Source: Ruania zhangjianzhongii (GTDB lineage Bacteria; Actinomycetota; Actinomycetes; Actinomycetales; Beutenbergiaceae). Taken from it: 64,000 bases of DNA. Positions within the stretch are counted from its first letter, which is position 1; each line of letters starts with the position of its first letter. Shown one piece after another: positions 1-8,868 of this stretch. The position numbers and the translations under genes were made by a program. The DNA lies in contig NZ_CP042828.1 of NCBI RefSeq assembly GCF_008000995.1, positions 2,904,882 to 2,968,881 on the forward strand, given 5' to 3'. The notes beneath the pieces were generated by a model. The model was not told where the DNA came from and searched no databases. It worked only from the letters and a program-made list of their open reading frames with translations.

Positions 1-58
1 AGGTGGCGCCGTCGAGCAGGTCCTGCAGGCGAGCCTGCAGCGGTGTCCCGGTACTCAC
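1..58 (-). CDS. 5' end of an unidentified gene coupled to the RpiR regulator (partial)
   Basis: A GTG start overlaps the stop codon of the upstream RpiR-type regulator by four bases (GTGA), the usual arrangement for translational coupling in this genome. It opens a frame that reads STGTPLQARLQDLLDGAT before the window ends. Nineteen residues are not enough to assign a family. RpiR/MurR regulators often precede MurQ etherases, serine hydrolases or sugar enzymes, and the amphipathic start would suit a beta-lactamase-fold hydrolase, but that is only a guess. The call rests on the four-base overlap and codon choice rich in G/C at third positions. Confidence 0.5.
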   Translation of the reverse strand, partial: MSTGTPLQARLQDLLDGAT

Positions 59-912
59 TCTGTCCGCTGGTGCACGGCGTCGTAGGTGCCGCGCAGGGCG
101 TCCGCGGTCTCGGCCATCCGGCGTTGCGCAACGGCGACGAAGATGCAGTCCACCACGAGCAGCTGGGCGGTGCGCGAGGCCATCGCCCCGGACCGGAAGG
201 TGGCCTCCCGGACTGTGGTCTGCAGGACCAGATCGGCGGTCCTGGCCACCGGCGAGGAACCGACGTTGGTCACCGCCACGGTGGTCACGCCTCGTTCCCG
301 GGCGGCAGCCAGGAACGTGACCACCTCGGCGGTGCTGCCCCGGTGGGAGAAGCCCACGGCCACGTCTCCCGGTCCCATCAGGGCGATCGAGGTGAGCGCG
401 TCGTGCCCGTCGGAGAAGCTGTAGGCGGTGCGACCGATCCGGAACAACTTGCGGTGCAGGTCGGCGGCGCTCCACCCGGAGCCACTCACCCCGTACAGCG
501 AGATCCGGGAGGCGCCCTCGATCGCGTCCACCACCCGGCCGAGCTCGCCGAGGTCCAGGCTCTCGATGGTCTCCTCGATGCACAGGCTCTCGGTGTAGCG
601 GATGCTGTCCACGAGCTCCTCCAGGGTGGAGGAGGCGGAGATGTCGGCGACGTAGTTCCCCTTCGTCGACCGGTGCGCCCCGTCCCGCCCGATCTCGGTG
701 GCCAGCTGCACCCTCAGCTGCACGAACCCGTTCAGGCCGAGCGCGCGGCAGAACCGGACCACAGTGGTCTCCGAGGTCTGGCAGCGGCGGGCCAGGTCGG
801 TGATGGTGCCATCCAGTACCCGCTGCGGATCGGCGAGCACCTCCTGGGCCACTCTGCCGATCGACGGCGGAAAGGTCGCCAGCGTCGCCTGGATCCGGGA
901 CTGGATGCTCAT
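55..912 (-). CDS. MurR/RpiR family transcriptional regulator
   Basis: A 285-residue regulator. Residues 1-77 form the RpiR-type helix-turn-helix (MSIQSRIQATLATF... TSETTVVRFCRALGLNGF), and about 120-255 form a SIS sugar-phosphate-binding domain with the typical GVSGSGWSAADLHRKLFRIG stretch and a FSHRGSTAEVV phosphosugar loop. Such proteins bind a phosphorylated sugar or muramic-acid derivative and control nearby catabolic genes. The ATG is preceded by a strong AGGAGGG. It overlaps the next gene by four bases, so the target is probably that gene and what follows outside the window. A second RpiR protein lies at 51.1-52.0 kb; the two are clearly different proteins. Confidence 0.88.
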   Translation of the reverse strand: MSIQSRIQATLATFPPSIGRVAQEVLADPQRVLDGTITDLARRCQTSETTVVRFCRALGLNGFVQLRVQLATEIGRDGAHRSTKGNYVADISASSTLEELVDSIRYTESLCIEETIESLDLGELGRVVDAIEGASRISLYGVSGSGWSAADLHRKLFRIGRTAYSFSDGHDALTSIALMGPGDVAVGFSHRGSTAEVVTFLAAARERGVTTVAVTNVGSSPVARTADLVLQTTVREATFRSGAMASRTAQLLVVDCIFVAVAQRRMAETADALRGTYDAVHQRTE

Positions 913-969
913 CGTTGTCGCCCTCCTGCAGCTGCCGGTCCTCGTCCGGCCAGCGTATCGGCTAGCGGG

Positions 970-1956
970 TCAGAGCAGGTCTGCTCTCAGCTCCGCTGCC
1001 GAACGGGGCGAGAGCAGCCCGGGCGGGACGTCGAACAAGGTGAGCGCCCCGTGCCGGCCGGAGGCGGCGAGCCGGTGGGTGGCGCGGGCATAGGCGACCA
1101 GCACACTGGCGGTGAAGCCGGGGTTGTCCCCCAGGGTGAGGCCGAACTCGATCAGCTGCCGATTGCTCTCGCCGGTCTCACCGCTGCGCAGCACGAACCC
1201 ACCGTGCGGCATCCCGGTGTGGTCCCGGGCGAGCTCCTCGCCGGTGATGAAGTGCACGGTGACGTCATACGGCTCAAAGTAGTGCGGCATGGTCACGATC
1301 GCCTCGTGCACCTCATCGGCGTCGGCGCCCTCGGCGAGCACGACGAAGCACTCCCGGGTGTGCGCCTCCCGGGTGGGCAGGTCCGGGTTCTCGCCGCGGC
1401 GCACCGCGTCCACCGCCTCGGCCGCCGGCAGGGTGTACTGCACGCCGGCCGCGACCCCGGGCACGCGGCGCAGGGCGTCCGAGTGGCCCTGGCTCACCCC
1501 CCGACCCCAGAACGTGTAGGTCTGCCCAGCCGGCAGGATCGCCTCGCCGAACATCCGGTTCAGGGAGAACAGGCCCGGGTCCCAACCGGTGGAGATCAGC
1601 GCGGTGGTGCCAGCCGCCTGGGCGCGGGCGTCGACGGCGGCGAAGTACTCCGGGATCTGCGCGTGCGTGTCGTAGGAGTCCACGGTGTTGAACGAGCCGG
1701 CCAGCTCCGGTCCCTGCACCGGCAGGTCCTCCTTGGAGCCCCCGCAGAGGATGAGGACGTCGATGTCCTCGGTACGCGAGCTCAGGGTGTCCCAGGCGAA
1801 TACCTGGGTCTGGGATCGCTGCGCGCGCACAGTGGCCGGATCGCGGCGGGTGAAAACCCCCACCAAGGACATATCCGGGTTCTGCGCGAGCGCGGCCTCC
1901 ACGCCGCGGCCGAGGTTGCCGTATCCCGCGATGCCGATGCGGATGGTCTCGCTCAC
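970..1956 (-). CDS. ddh: meso-diaminopimelate D-dehydrogenase
   Basis: A 328-residue NADPH-dependent enzyme that converts L-tetrahydrodipicolinate plus ammonia directly to meso-diaminopimelate, for lysine and peptidoglycan synthesis. The N-terminus has the Rossmann motif GIAGYGNLGRG (about residues 8-18). Family hallmarks follow: DVLILCGGSKEDLP, the substrate-pocket stretch STGWDPGLFSLNRM and the signature GVSQGHSDALRRVPGV. Length matches the family (about 320-330). The GTG start has AGGAAGAGG six bases upstream. It stands alone between the RpiR regulator and a divergent small gene. Presence of Ddh suggests a one-step alternative to the acylated DAP pathway. Identification is firm; whether it is the main DAP route cannot be seen here. 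Confidence 0.93.
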   Translation of the reverse strand: MSETIRIGIAGYGNLGRGVEAALAQNPDMSLVGVFTRRDPATVRAQRSQTQVFAWDTLSSRTEDIDVLILCGGSKEDLPVQGPELAGSFNTVDSYDTHAQIPEYFAAVDARAQAAGTTALISTGWDPGLFSLNRMFGEAILPAGQTYTFWGRGVSQGHSDALRRVPGVAAGVQYTLPAAEAVDAVRRGENPDLPTREAHTRECFVVLAEGADADEVHEAIVTMPHYFEPYDVTVHFITGEELARDHTGMPHGGFVLRSGETGESNRQLIEFGLTLGDNPGFTASVLVAYARATHRLAASGRHGALTLFDVPPGLLSPRSAAELRADLL

Positions 1957-2060
1957 CTATTGCCTCTTCCTGACGTTCTGTGCGTGACTGGTACCCCGCC
2001 GTCGGCAACGTACACCACACCGGCAGCGAATGAACGAGGCGACCACACGTTGGAGGAACG

Positions 2061-2402
2061 ATGAGCGAGGACATCCTGAGCACGCTGCCGGCACCGGTGC
2101 AGCAGTTCGTGACGGCGATCAACACCGGGGATACCGAGGCGTTCGTGGCGGTGTTCACCGCCGACGGCTACGTGGACGACTGGGGCCGGGTACTCAGCGG
2201 TCCGGACGGTGTGCGCTCCTGGGCGGGGTCGGACGCGATCGGCGCCGGCGCGCAGATGACGATCCTTACCGCCGAGGTCGAGGGCGACACGGTCAGCACG
2301 CACTTCTCCTGGTCCAGCAACGTGTTCAACGGTGAGTCGGACGGGATCTTCACCCTGGCCGGGGACAAGATCGCCGGGTTCCGCATCCCGCCGGCACACT
2401 GA
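2061..2402 (+). CDS. SnoaL-like / NTF2-fold small protein
   Basis: A 113-residue protein with the pattern of the SnoaL-like NTF2 fold: PAPVQQFVTAINTGDTEAFVAVFTADGYVDDWGR near the start, then alternating strands ending TLAGDKIAGFRI. Members include small isomerases, hydrolases and simple binding proteins, so no reaction can be assigned. The ATG has a clear GGAGGAA. It is divergent from ddh, with about 100 bp between them, and convergent with a lipoprotein gene; no operon partner is evident. Confidence 0.75.
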   Translation: MSEDILSTLPAPVQQFVTAINTGDTEAFVAVFTADGYVDDWGRVLSGPDGVRSWAGSDAIGAGAQMTILTAEVEGDTVSTHFSWSSNVFNGESDGIFTLAGDKIAGFRIPPAH

Positions 2403-2429
2403 GGCCGGTCGCCCGGTCACGACCGTCGG

Positions 2430-2807
2430 TCAGGGGTTGGCCCACTCGGTGACCAGACCGGCGATCTCCGAACCGACCTCGTCCCGCTCGCAGCCCTCCA
2501 CCTGGAGCATGTGCTGGCCGGCGTCGGTGGTGTACTCCACGTTCACGGTGATCCCGCCCGGGCACATCTCCCCGCTCTGCACATCACCGCTGATTTCGTG
2601 GGAATCCAGGATCGCGGCCAGTTCGGCGAGCTGGTCGGCGTCGGTGACCGTGTGCTCACTGGTGTCGAAATCCTCCACCGCCTGGTACCGCCAGTAGGTC
2701 GCCTCGGTGATGACGGTCGGCTCATCGTCGCCGCTCTGGCAGCCGGTGACGAGCAGGGCAGCTGCGGCGGCAGTGGCCGCGAGGGCGAGGTACCGACGAG
2801 AACGCAT
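2430..2807 (-). CDS. small putative lipoprotein of unknown function
   Basis: A 125-residue exported protein. Residues 1-23 form a lipoprotein signal peptide: a basic start, an Ala/Leu core and lipobox LVTG-Cys23, so it should be lipid-anchored outside the membrane. The mature part is acidic, with two cysteines (in MCPGGITV and VEGCERDEVG) that could form a disulfide. No known domain is recognised. It lies 60 bp downstream of der on the same strand and may be read through from it, although it has its own GAGG before the ATG. Confidence 0.7.
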   Translation of the reverse strand: MRSRRYLALAATAAAAALLVTGCQSGDDEPTVITEATYWRYQAVEDFDTSEHTVTDADQLAELAAILDSHEISGDVQSGEMCPGGITVNVEYTTDAGQHMLQVEGCERDEVGSEIAGLVTEWANP

Positions 2808-2868
2808 GTACCGAGCCTCACATGTGACCGAGCGGGCGTCGATGGGGAGAACTGCCGAGGCTTCGCGG

Positions 2869-4377
2869 TTAGCGCCGGCGCTTCTCCCGCACTCGCACGC
2901 TGATCTCGATCGGCGTGCCCTCGAAGGAGAACGTCTCTCGTAGCCGGCGTTCGATGAACCGCCGGTAGGCGGGCTCGAGGAACCCGCTGCTGAACAGCAC
3001 GAACCGGGGTGGACGGGTGTCCGCCTGGGTGCCGAACAGGATACGGGGCTGCTTCCCGCCGCGGACCGGGTGCGGATGAGCGGCGGTGATCTCGCCGAGG
3101 AAAGCGTTCAGCTTCCCGGTGGGGATCCGCCGGTCCCAGGACTCCAGCGCGGTGTCGAGCGAGCGCACCAGCCGGTTGGTGTGCCAGCCGGTGGTGGCAG
3201 CCAGGTTCACTCGGGGAGCCCAGGTGACCTGGACGAGCTGCTGTTCGATCTCCCGTTCCAGGAAGCGGCGCCGGTCCTCGTCCACCAGGTCCCACTTGTT
3301 GTAGGCGATCACCAGCGCGCGGCCGGCGTCGATGACCTGCTGCACCACCCGCACGTCCTGCTCGGTCATCGGGGTGCCGGCGTCGATGAGCACCACTCCC
3401 ACCTCGGCCTTCTCCAACGCACCCTGGGTGCGCAGCGAGGCATAGAAGTCGGCACCGGAGCTCTGGTGCACCCGGCGGCGGATCCCGGCGGTGTCCACGA
3501 ACCACCAGGGCCGACCCTCGAGCATCACCAGCTCATCCACCGGATCGCGAGTGGTGCCGGCGACATCGTCGACCACGACCCGGTCGCTGCGGGTGAGCGT
3601 GTTCAGCAGCGAGGACTTGCCCACGTTCGGCCGGCCTACCAGCGCCACCCGGCGGGGCCCGCCCTCGGGAATCTCCCCGACCACTCCGGAGACCTCCGGC
3701 AGCATCGCCAGCGCTGCGTCGAGCAGGTCACCGGAGCCGCGCCCGTGCAACGCGGAGACCGCGAACGGCTCCCCCAGGCCGAGCGACCAGAGCATCGCCG
3801 CATCGGACTCACCGCGCCGGTCGTCCACCTTGTTCGCCACCAGCATGGTGGGTTTGCCCGCCCGACGCAGCATCCGCACCACCCGCTCGTCCTCGTCGGT
3901 GGGGCCGACAGTGGCATCCACCACGAACAGCACGGCATCGGCGAGGTCGATCGCGATCTCCGCCTGGTCGGCCACCCGGCCGCCGAGGCCTTTCGCGCTG
4001 CGCTCCCAGCCACCGGTGTCCACCACGGTGAAATCCCGCCCGGCCCATTCCGCCGGATAGCTCACCCGGTCCCGGGTGACGCCCGGGGTGTCCTGCACCA
4101 CGGCGACCCGGCGGCCGAGGAACCTGTTCACCAGGGTCGACTTGCCCACGTTCGGGCGGCCGATCACCGCGAGCACCGGAGGCGGCCCGGCCGCCTCGCC
4201 GGCCTCAGCACCGCTGGCCTGGTCCTCGAGCAGGCGCAGGTCCGCCTCGTCCAGGGCGTAGTCGGCCAGGCCCGCGCGCAGCGATTCGGCCCGCTGGGCT
4301 TCCTCCGCGGTCTCCGGGAGGTCGCCCGGCAGAGCCGGGTCGTGGTCGGGGCGGGAGTCCGCGGGCTCGTCAGTCAC
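2869..4377 (-). CDS. der: ribosome-assembly GTPase Der (EngA)
   Basis: A 502-residue double-domain GTPase needed for 50S ribosome maturation. Two G domains are visible. The first has GRPNVGKST (about 73-81), [13 protein letters not shown] and NKVD. The second has GRPNVGKSS (about 248-256), [12 protein letters not shown] and NKWD. The C-terminal KH-like domain ends in a basic RVREKRRR tail. The acidic N-terminal extension of about 65 residues is common in actinobacterial Der. GTG at 4377 (reading TDEPADS) was chosen because upstream in-frame codons show no start context and would reach into plsC. It is the last core gene of the cmk-plsC-der run. Confidence 0.95.
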   Translation of the reverse strand: MTDEPADSRPDHDPALPGDLPETAEEAQRAESLRAGLADYALDEADLRLLEDQASGAEAGEAAGPPPVLAVIGRPNVGKSTLVNRFLGRRVAVVQDTPGVTRDRVSYPAEWAGRDFTVVDTGGWERSAKGLGGRVADQAEIAIDLADAVLFVVDATVGPTDEDERVVRMLRRAGKPTMLVANKVDDRRGESDAAMLWSLGLGEPFAVSALHGRGSGDLLDAALAMLPEVSGVVGEIPEGGPRRVALVGRPNVGKSSLLNTLTRSDRVVVDDVAGTTRDPVDELVMLEGRPWWFVDTAGIRRRVHQSSGADFYASLRTQGALEKAEVGVVLIDAGTPMTEQDVRVVQQVIDAGRALVIAYNKWDLVDEDRRRFLEREIEQQLVQVTWAPRVNLAATTGWHTNRLVRSLDTALESWDRRIPTGKLNAFLGEITAAHPHPVRGGKQPRILFGTQADTRPPRFVLFSSGFLEPAYRRFIERRLRETFSFEGTPIEISVRVREKRRR

Positions 4378-4441
4378 GCCCGCTATTGTCCCCGGTCCGC
4401 ATCGATGCTGTCGAACGCGGTACGCGGCGCGGCAACGTGGC

Positions 4442-5149
4442 TCAGATCTCGGTGCTGTCCGGTAGCGGGATGCCGTACTCGGCGGCCGAACCGTGCACAT
4501 GGTCGCTGAGCCGGGTCTGGATCCGGCCCATCGCCTCCGACACGGCAGCGCGCCCGATCCCGGCCTCGGGGTCCACCGCGGCGAACGGCTCGCCGAACAC
4601 CACGGTGAGCCGTTCCCGCGGGTGCGGGATGTGACCAGGCTTCTTCCCGCTCGGCCGGGTGCCGAGGATCGCCGCCGGCAGCACCGGCGCACCGGAGCGC
4701 ACCGCGAGCCAGGCAATCCCCGCCTTCGTCGCTTTCACGTCTCCGCGCCCGCGTGATCCTTCCGGGAACACCCCCACCAGCCGGTCCTCGTTCAGCATCG
4801 CCAGTGCGGTCTGCAGAGCAGCCCGGCCATTGCGGCGATCCACCGGGATCTGCCCGGCGTTACGCATCAGGAAGCCGATCACCCCGGAGAACATCTCTTC
4901 TTTGATGATGATGTGCGACTCGCGGGGAATCACCCCGTGCAGCAGCGGGCCGTCGATGATCCCGGTGTGGTTCGCAGCGATCAGCAACCGACCGGTCCGC
5001 GGTACGTGCTCCCCGCCGATCACGCGAGTGTTCCAGAGCCCGTGGGCGAGCAGCCAGCCCACCCGGCGGGACCAGGTGGGACCCCACCGCTTGATCTGGT
5101 CGGGTGTGATGGCCTGGCCCGGGGAGGCCTTGGCGTCGGGTGCGTTCAC
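4442..5149 (-). CDS. 1-acyl-sn-glycerol-3-phosphate acyltransferase (PlsC family)
   Basis: A 235-residue membrane-associated acyltransferase that would transfer a fatty acyl group to lysophosphatidate or a related lysolipid. It carries the catalytic motif NHTGIID (HxxxxD box, about residue 60), the glycerol-phosphate motif FPEGSRGRG and a following [10 protein letters not shown] strand. The GTG start overlaps the cmk stop by four bases (GTGA), so it is coupled to cmk. In actinobacteria a plsC-like gene is often inserted between cmk and der. The exact lipid substrate is unknown. Confidence 0.88.
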   Translation of the reverse strand: MNAPDAKASPGQAITPDQIKRWGPTWSRRVGWLLAHGLWNTRVIGGEHVPRTGRLLIAANHTGIIDGPLLHGVIPRESHIIIKEEMFSGVIGFLMRNAGQIPVDRRNGRAALQTALAMLNEDRLVGVFPEGSRGRGDVKATKAGIAWLAVRSGAPVLPAAILGTRPSGKKPGHIPHPRERLTVVFGEPFAAVDPEAGIGRAAVSEAMGRIQTRLSDHVHGSAAEYGIPLPDSTEI

Positions 5150-5871
5150 AGCGTCTCCTGCGTTCCGGCGAGCTCGGTGCGGGCAGCGACGATCACGGCC
5201 CGCACCGTGTCCACTGCCTGTTCCAGGGTCAGGGCGGAGGTGTCCACGGTGACCACACCGTCGGCCGCCGTGGAGAAGTTGGACACGGTGGAGTCGTCCG
5301 CGTCCCGGCGCACCACCTGGTCCCGAGTGGCGTCGAGTGCCCCGGCGTCGGCGGTGCCGTGCAGCTCACGCGCCCGCCGCTCCAGCCGGGCCTGCTCGTC
5401 GGCGAGCAGCAGGATCCGCACCGGGGCCCGGGGCGCCACCACGGTGGTGATGTCCCGGCCTTCGGCGATCACCCCGCGGCCGCCGCTGAACGAGCCGGCA
5501 GTGAGCTCGGCGGCGATCGCCTCCCGCTGGCGGCGTTGCAGCTCCGCGCGCACAGCCAGGTTGGTGGCCACGGCGCTGACCGCTGTGGAGATCCGGGTGC
5601 TGCGGATCTCCCCCGCCACATCGTGGCCGTCGACGGCGAAGGTCGGCTCGGCAGGGTCGGTCCCGATCTGCATCGGGATCCGCTGCACTGCTTCGGCCAC
5701 GGCGCCGGAGTCGGTGAGGTCGATGCCGCGGTGCAGGCACCACCAGGTCGACACCCGGTACATCGCCCCGGTGTCCAGGTAGGCCAGTCCGAGCTCTGCG
5801 GCCAGGCGACGGCTGATCGTGGACTTACCGGTACCGCTCGGCCCGTCGATGGCCACTACCAGGCCGGTCAC
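5146..5871 (-). CDS. cmk: cytidylate kinase
   Basis: A 241-residue (d)CMP kinase that makes (d)CDP from (d)CMP and ATP. The P-loop GPSGTGKST lies near residues 11-19. The CMP-binding region (YLDTGAMYR), TRISTAVSAVA and GRDITTVVAP motifs follow, all typical of bacterial Cmk. The GTG start overlaps the tyrA stop by four bases and the gene's own stop overlaps plsC, so tyrA-cmk-plsC are translationally chained. Length and motif order are normal. Confidence 0.94.
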   Translation of the reverse strand: MTGLVVAIDGPSGTGKSTISRRLAAELGLAYLDTGAMYRVSTWWCLHRGIDLTDSGAVAEAVQRIPMQIGTDPAEPTFAVDGHDVAGEIRSTRISTAVSAVATNLAVRAELQRRQREAIAAELTAGSFSGGRGVIAEGRDITTVVAPRAPVRILLLADEQARLERRARELHGTADAGALDATRDQVVRRDADDSTVSNFSTAADGVVTVDTSALTLEQAVDTVRAVIVAARTELAGTQETL

Positions 5872-7004
5872 TGCACCACCACCCGCCAGCCACGCTCCTC
5901 GAGGGCGGTCTCCAGCCTCGCTGCCGCCGTCGGCACCACGGACACGATCGCCATCCCCACCTTCTGCTTCGGCGAGTGCTCCATCTGGAAGTCCTCGATG
6001 TTCACACCGATCTCTCCGACCTCGGAGAACAGCCGGCCCAGCTCACCCGCCTCGTCCGGCACCAGCACGCTCACCTCGGCGTACCGCTTCCGGGTGCCGC
6101 CATGCTTACCGGGTACCTTCGCCACACCCTCGTTCCCGGCTCCGATCACCGCAGAGATCCCGGACACTGCCCCCGGGGCGAGCGGCCCGTGCTCGGCGGC
6201 CGCACCGAGGGAGGCGATCAGCTCGTCCAGACCGGTGCGCACCCCGCGCAGCACCGGCAGCACCGCCGGGGCGTTCCCGGTCAGGATCGCCGACCACAGC
6301 CGGGGGTCGGACGCGGCGATCCGGGTGACATCCCGCAGCCCCTGGCCGGCCAGGGCGAGGGAGGCTTCCGGGGCGTCGACCAGCCGGGCCGCCGTGAGCG
6401 AGGCCATCAGCTGCGGCAGGTGGGAGACCACGGCGACCGCACCGTCATGTTCGGCCGGATCCATCGAGACCGTCGCGGCGCCGAGGTCGGCGACCAGGTT
6501 GCGCATGGCAAGGACCGCCTCCGCACTGGTGCGTTCGTGCGGTGCGATCACCCAGGGGCGGCCGAGGAACAGGTCGGCCGAAGCGGCGCCCGCCCCGGAC
6601 CGTTCCCGCCCGGCCATCGGGTGCGAACCGATGTAGCGGCTCAGGTCCAGCTCCGGGTCGGCTGCGGCGTGGCCGGTGAGCTCGGCGAGCACGATCGCCT
6701 TCACGCTCGCCACGTCCGTCACGACGGCGGACGGCCGGCTGCGTAGTTCGGCGGCGACCAGGTCGGCGGTCACGTCCGGCGGGGCGGCGACCACGACCAG
6801 CGCCGGTGGCGGGTCGTCGGGGCCGGCGATGCTGCCGGCGCCGAGGTCTCGGGAGAGAGCGAGGGCCGAGGGTGAGGTGTCGGTCAGCGTGACCGGCACT
6901 CCCCGGGCGGTCAGCGCGAGTGCGATCGACGTCCCGAGCAGACCGGTGCCGACGATATGCACCGGGCCGGTGGTGGCCGTGGGGTCGCTCACCTCGCCGG
7001 TCAC
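5868..7004 (-). CDS. tyrA: prephenate dehydrogenase with C-terminal ACT domain
   Basis: A 378-residue NAD(P)-dependent enzyme of tyrosine synthesis. The Rossmann start HIVGTGLLGTS lies at about residues 16-26. The catalytic region includes SHPMAGRERSG and a VAVVSHLPQLMAS helix. An ACT regulatory domain (EVSVLVPDEAGELGRLF to IVSVV, about 305-365) probably senses tyrosine. GTG at 7004 is chosen because AGGAG lies just upstream (CAGGAGCAGCA) and an actinobacterial TyrA is about this length. The longer open frame runs into the neighbouring DUF2332 gene. It is coupled to cmk by a GTGA overlap. Confidence 0.92.
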   Translation of the reverse strand: MTGEVSDPTATTGPVHIVGTGLLGTSIALALTARGVPVTLTDTSPSALALSRDLGAGSIAGPDDPPPALVVVAAPPDVTADLVAAELRSRPSAVVTDVASVKAIVLAELTGHAAADPELDLSRYIGSHPMAGRERSGAGAASADLFLGRPWVIAPHERTSAEAVLAMRNLVADLGAATVSMDPAEHDGAVAVVSHLPQLMASLTAARLVDAPEASLALAGQGLRDVTRIAASDPRLWSAILTGNAPAVLPVLRGVRTGLDELIASLGAAAEHGPLAPGAVSGISAVIGAGNEGVAKVPGKHGGTRKRYAEVSVLVPDEAGELGRLFSEVGEIGVNIEDFQMEHSPKQKVGMAIVSVVPTAAARLETALEERGWRVVVQ

Positions 7005-7030
7005 TGCTGCTCCTGCCTGGTCACGAGGGC

Positions 7031-8044
7031 CTACTGTACCGGCGCGGTCCCGGTCTGGTCCGCACCGGCGAGCCAGCGCAGATCCCGGCCGTGCGGGTGG
7101 GCACTGCCGAGTGCGCGGCCGTCCAGGCTGAGCACGAACCGTCCCTCCGCGCTGGCCGGTACCCCCTGCACGCCCAGGTCCGCACTCACCTGCGGGCCCT
7201 CCAGACCGAGCCGGTGCACGCCGAGCTCGTCCAGCGTGGTGGCGAGCTCGCGCCGACCGGCGGGGTCCAGATAGGCGGCTGCGGCGCTGTGCATCACCAC
7301 TACGGTCGCCTCGGGCTCGAACCGGCGCAGTGTGGCCACCGCTGCCGGTACGTCCTGCGGGAACAGGCCCTGCTGCACCGGCGGCGGGGTGGCGGCAGCG
7401 CGGTCCAGGGCGTGGCGCAGCCGCTCGGCGCGGTCGGTGTGCTCGGGCCAGACCAGGCACTCCAGCCAGCGCCGCTCGTCGGGATCGGTGACGTCCACCG
7501 GATGGGCGTCCAGACCCAGCCGGGCGGCGATCGCCGGCACCGCCGCCGGTAGCGGTACCCCACCGCTCACCTGGGCGCTGAGCCGCACCGCTCCGCTCCC
7601 GACGCGCCGCACCGTGCCGCTCTCGTCGGTCCACTGATAGGACCAGGCATCCAGCAGCAGGCACAGACCCGCGCTCGCACCGAGCTCAAGCACGACGAGC
7701 GGTTCGCGCAGCAGCGCCAGAGCGGGGAGCAGCACCGCGCACCGTGCCGCTTCGTTGGTCTGGGTGGCCCGGCGCAGCATCAGGTCCCGGACCTGGTCGG
7801 TGTGGGAGGCCAGGAATGCCAGCGCCGCGGCGGGGTCGGCGACCGGTGCCTCGAACCAGCGCAGCGCACCGAGCAGGAGATTGGGTTGGCGTTGGGTCCG
7901 CGGCAGCGTGTGCAGGAAGGCGAGCGTGGCCGGCGAGTCGGCCACGGCATGACAGAGCCGCTCGTAGGTCGGTGAGCTGCCGTGCGCCTCGTGGTCGGCC
8001 CAGCGGCGGTAGAACGCGGCAGTATCGGCGGCCTGGGTCTCCAC
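7031..8044 (-). CDS. DUF2332 family protein
   Basis: A 337-residue protein of the DUF2332 family, widespread in actinobacteria and without an established activity. Visible hallmarks are the N-terminal WADHEAHGSSPTYERLCHAVA, a central VVLELGASAGLCLLLDAWSY stretch that resembles a nucleotide or SAM-binding glycine loop, a WLECLVWPEHTDRAERL motif and a terminal GRFVLSLDGRALGSAHPHG. The last includes the Gly-Ser-x-His-Pro-His-Gly ending typical of the family. It sits between rluB (10 bp gap) and tyrA (about 25 bp gap), probably in the same transcript. The methyltransferase-like glycine loop is only suggestive. Confidence 0.85.
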   Translation of the reverse strand: METQAADTAAFYRRWADHEAHGSSPTYERLCHAVADSPATLAFLHTLPRTQRQPNLLLGALRWFEAPVADPAAALAFLASHTDQVRDLMLRRATQTNEAARCAVLLPALALLREPLVVLELGASAGLCLLLDAWSYQWTDESGTVRRVGSGAVRLSAQVSGGVPLPAAVPAIAARLGLDAHPVDVTDPDERRWLECLVWPEHTDRAERLRHALDRAAATPPPVQQGLFPQDVPAAVATLRRFEPEATVVVMHSAAAAYLDPAGRRELATTLDELGVHRLGLEGPQVSADLGVQGVPASAEGRFVLSLDGRALGSAHPHGRDLRWLAGADQTGTAPVQ

Positions 8045-8053
8045 GCTGCTACC

Positions 8054-8803
8054 TCACAGACCGACGGCAGACATCAGGGCACCGAGCTCCTTGCCGCCGA
8101 TCACCCGGGTGCGGCCGGGTTTGAGCGTGCCGAGGCGGATCGGGCCGATCTGGGTGCGGCTGAGCCGGGTGACCGGGTGGCCGACGTGCTCCAGCAGCCG
8201 GCGCACGATCCGGTTCCGGCCCTCGTGCAGCACCAGCTCCACGATCGAGGCCTGCGGGCCGGCTTCCAGCACGGTCAGCGCATCCGCTGCGACCGGCCCG
8301 TCGTCCAGCTCGACACCGTCCAGCAGGGTGCGCCGCAGTCCGCGCGGCACCCGGCCCTGCACCTCAGCGATGTAGGTCTTGGCCACCTGGTAGGAGGGGT
8401 GGGTGAGCCGGTTGGCGAGCTCACCGTCGTTGCTGAGCAGGATCAGCCCGGTGGTCTCGGCGTCCAGCCGGCCGACGTGGAAGAGTCGCTCCGTGCGGTT
8501 GGCCACGTACTGGGACAGGTCCGGGCGGCCCTGCTCGTCAGCCATCGTGGAGTACACCCCGGCCGGTTTGTGCAGGGCCAGGGTGACCACGGTCTCGTCC
8601 AGCTGCAGGCGCAGCCCGTCCACATGGATGACGGCGGTGCGCGGGTCCACCCGCACGCCCAGCTCGCGGATCTGCACCCCGTCCACGCTCACCTTGCCGG
8701 CGGCGATCAGCTGCTCGCAGGCGCGGCGGGAGCCGAGCCCGGCGCCGGCGAGCACCTTCTGCAGCCGGATCCCGTCGGGATCGTGCACATCTTTCGTTGT
8801 CAT
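8054..8803 (-). CDS. rluB: 23S rRNA pseudouridine synthase, RluB/RsuA family
   Basis: A 249-residue synthase with an N-terminal S4 RNA-binding domain (IRLQKVLAGAGLGSRRACEQLI, about 12-60). The RsuA/RluB catalytic domain contains GRLDAETTGLILLSNDG, whose aspartate is the nucleophile. The C-terminal region LHEGRNRIVRRLLEHVGHPV is typical. It lies downstream of scpB, as in most Gram-positive genomes. AGGAAGG precedes the ATG. Family is certain; the precise target uridine is inferred from the conserved scpAB-rluB linkage. Confidence 0.92.
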   Translation of the reverse strand: MTTKDVHDPDGIRLQKVLAGAGLGSRRACEQLIAAGKVSVDGVQIRELGVRVDPRTAVIHVDGLRLQLDETVVTLALHKPAGVYSTMADEQGRPDLSQYVANRTERLFHVGRLDAETTGLILLSNDGELANRLTHPSYQVAKTYIAEVQGRVPRGLRRTLLDGVELDDGPVAADALTVLEAGPQASIVELVLHEGRNRIVRRLLEHVGHPVTRLSRTQIGPIRLGTLKPGRTRVIGGKELGALMSAVGL

Positions 8804-8868
8804 GGCCTACCTTCCTGATCCGACCGGCGCGTCCCGACCCGGGCGGCCCTCCCCCATGGGGCGCGTGC

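Noticed and set aside
43-2064. Very long open frame on the plus strand across the RpiR and ddh genes
   Set aside because: It is antisense to two well-supported genes; the composition (Gly/Arg/His-rich, no domains) is what reversed high-GC coding DNA gives.
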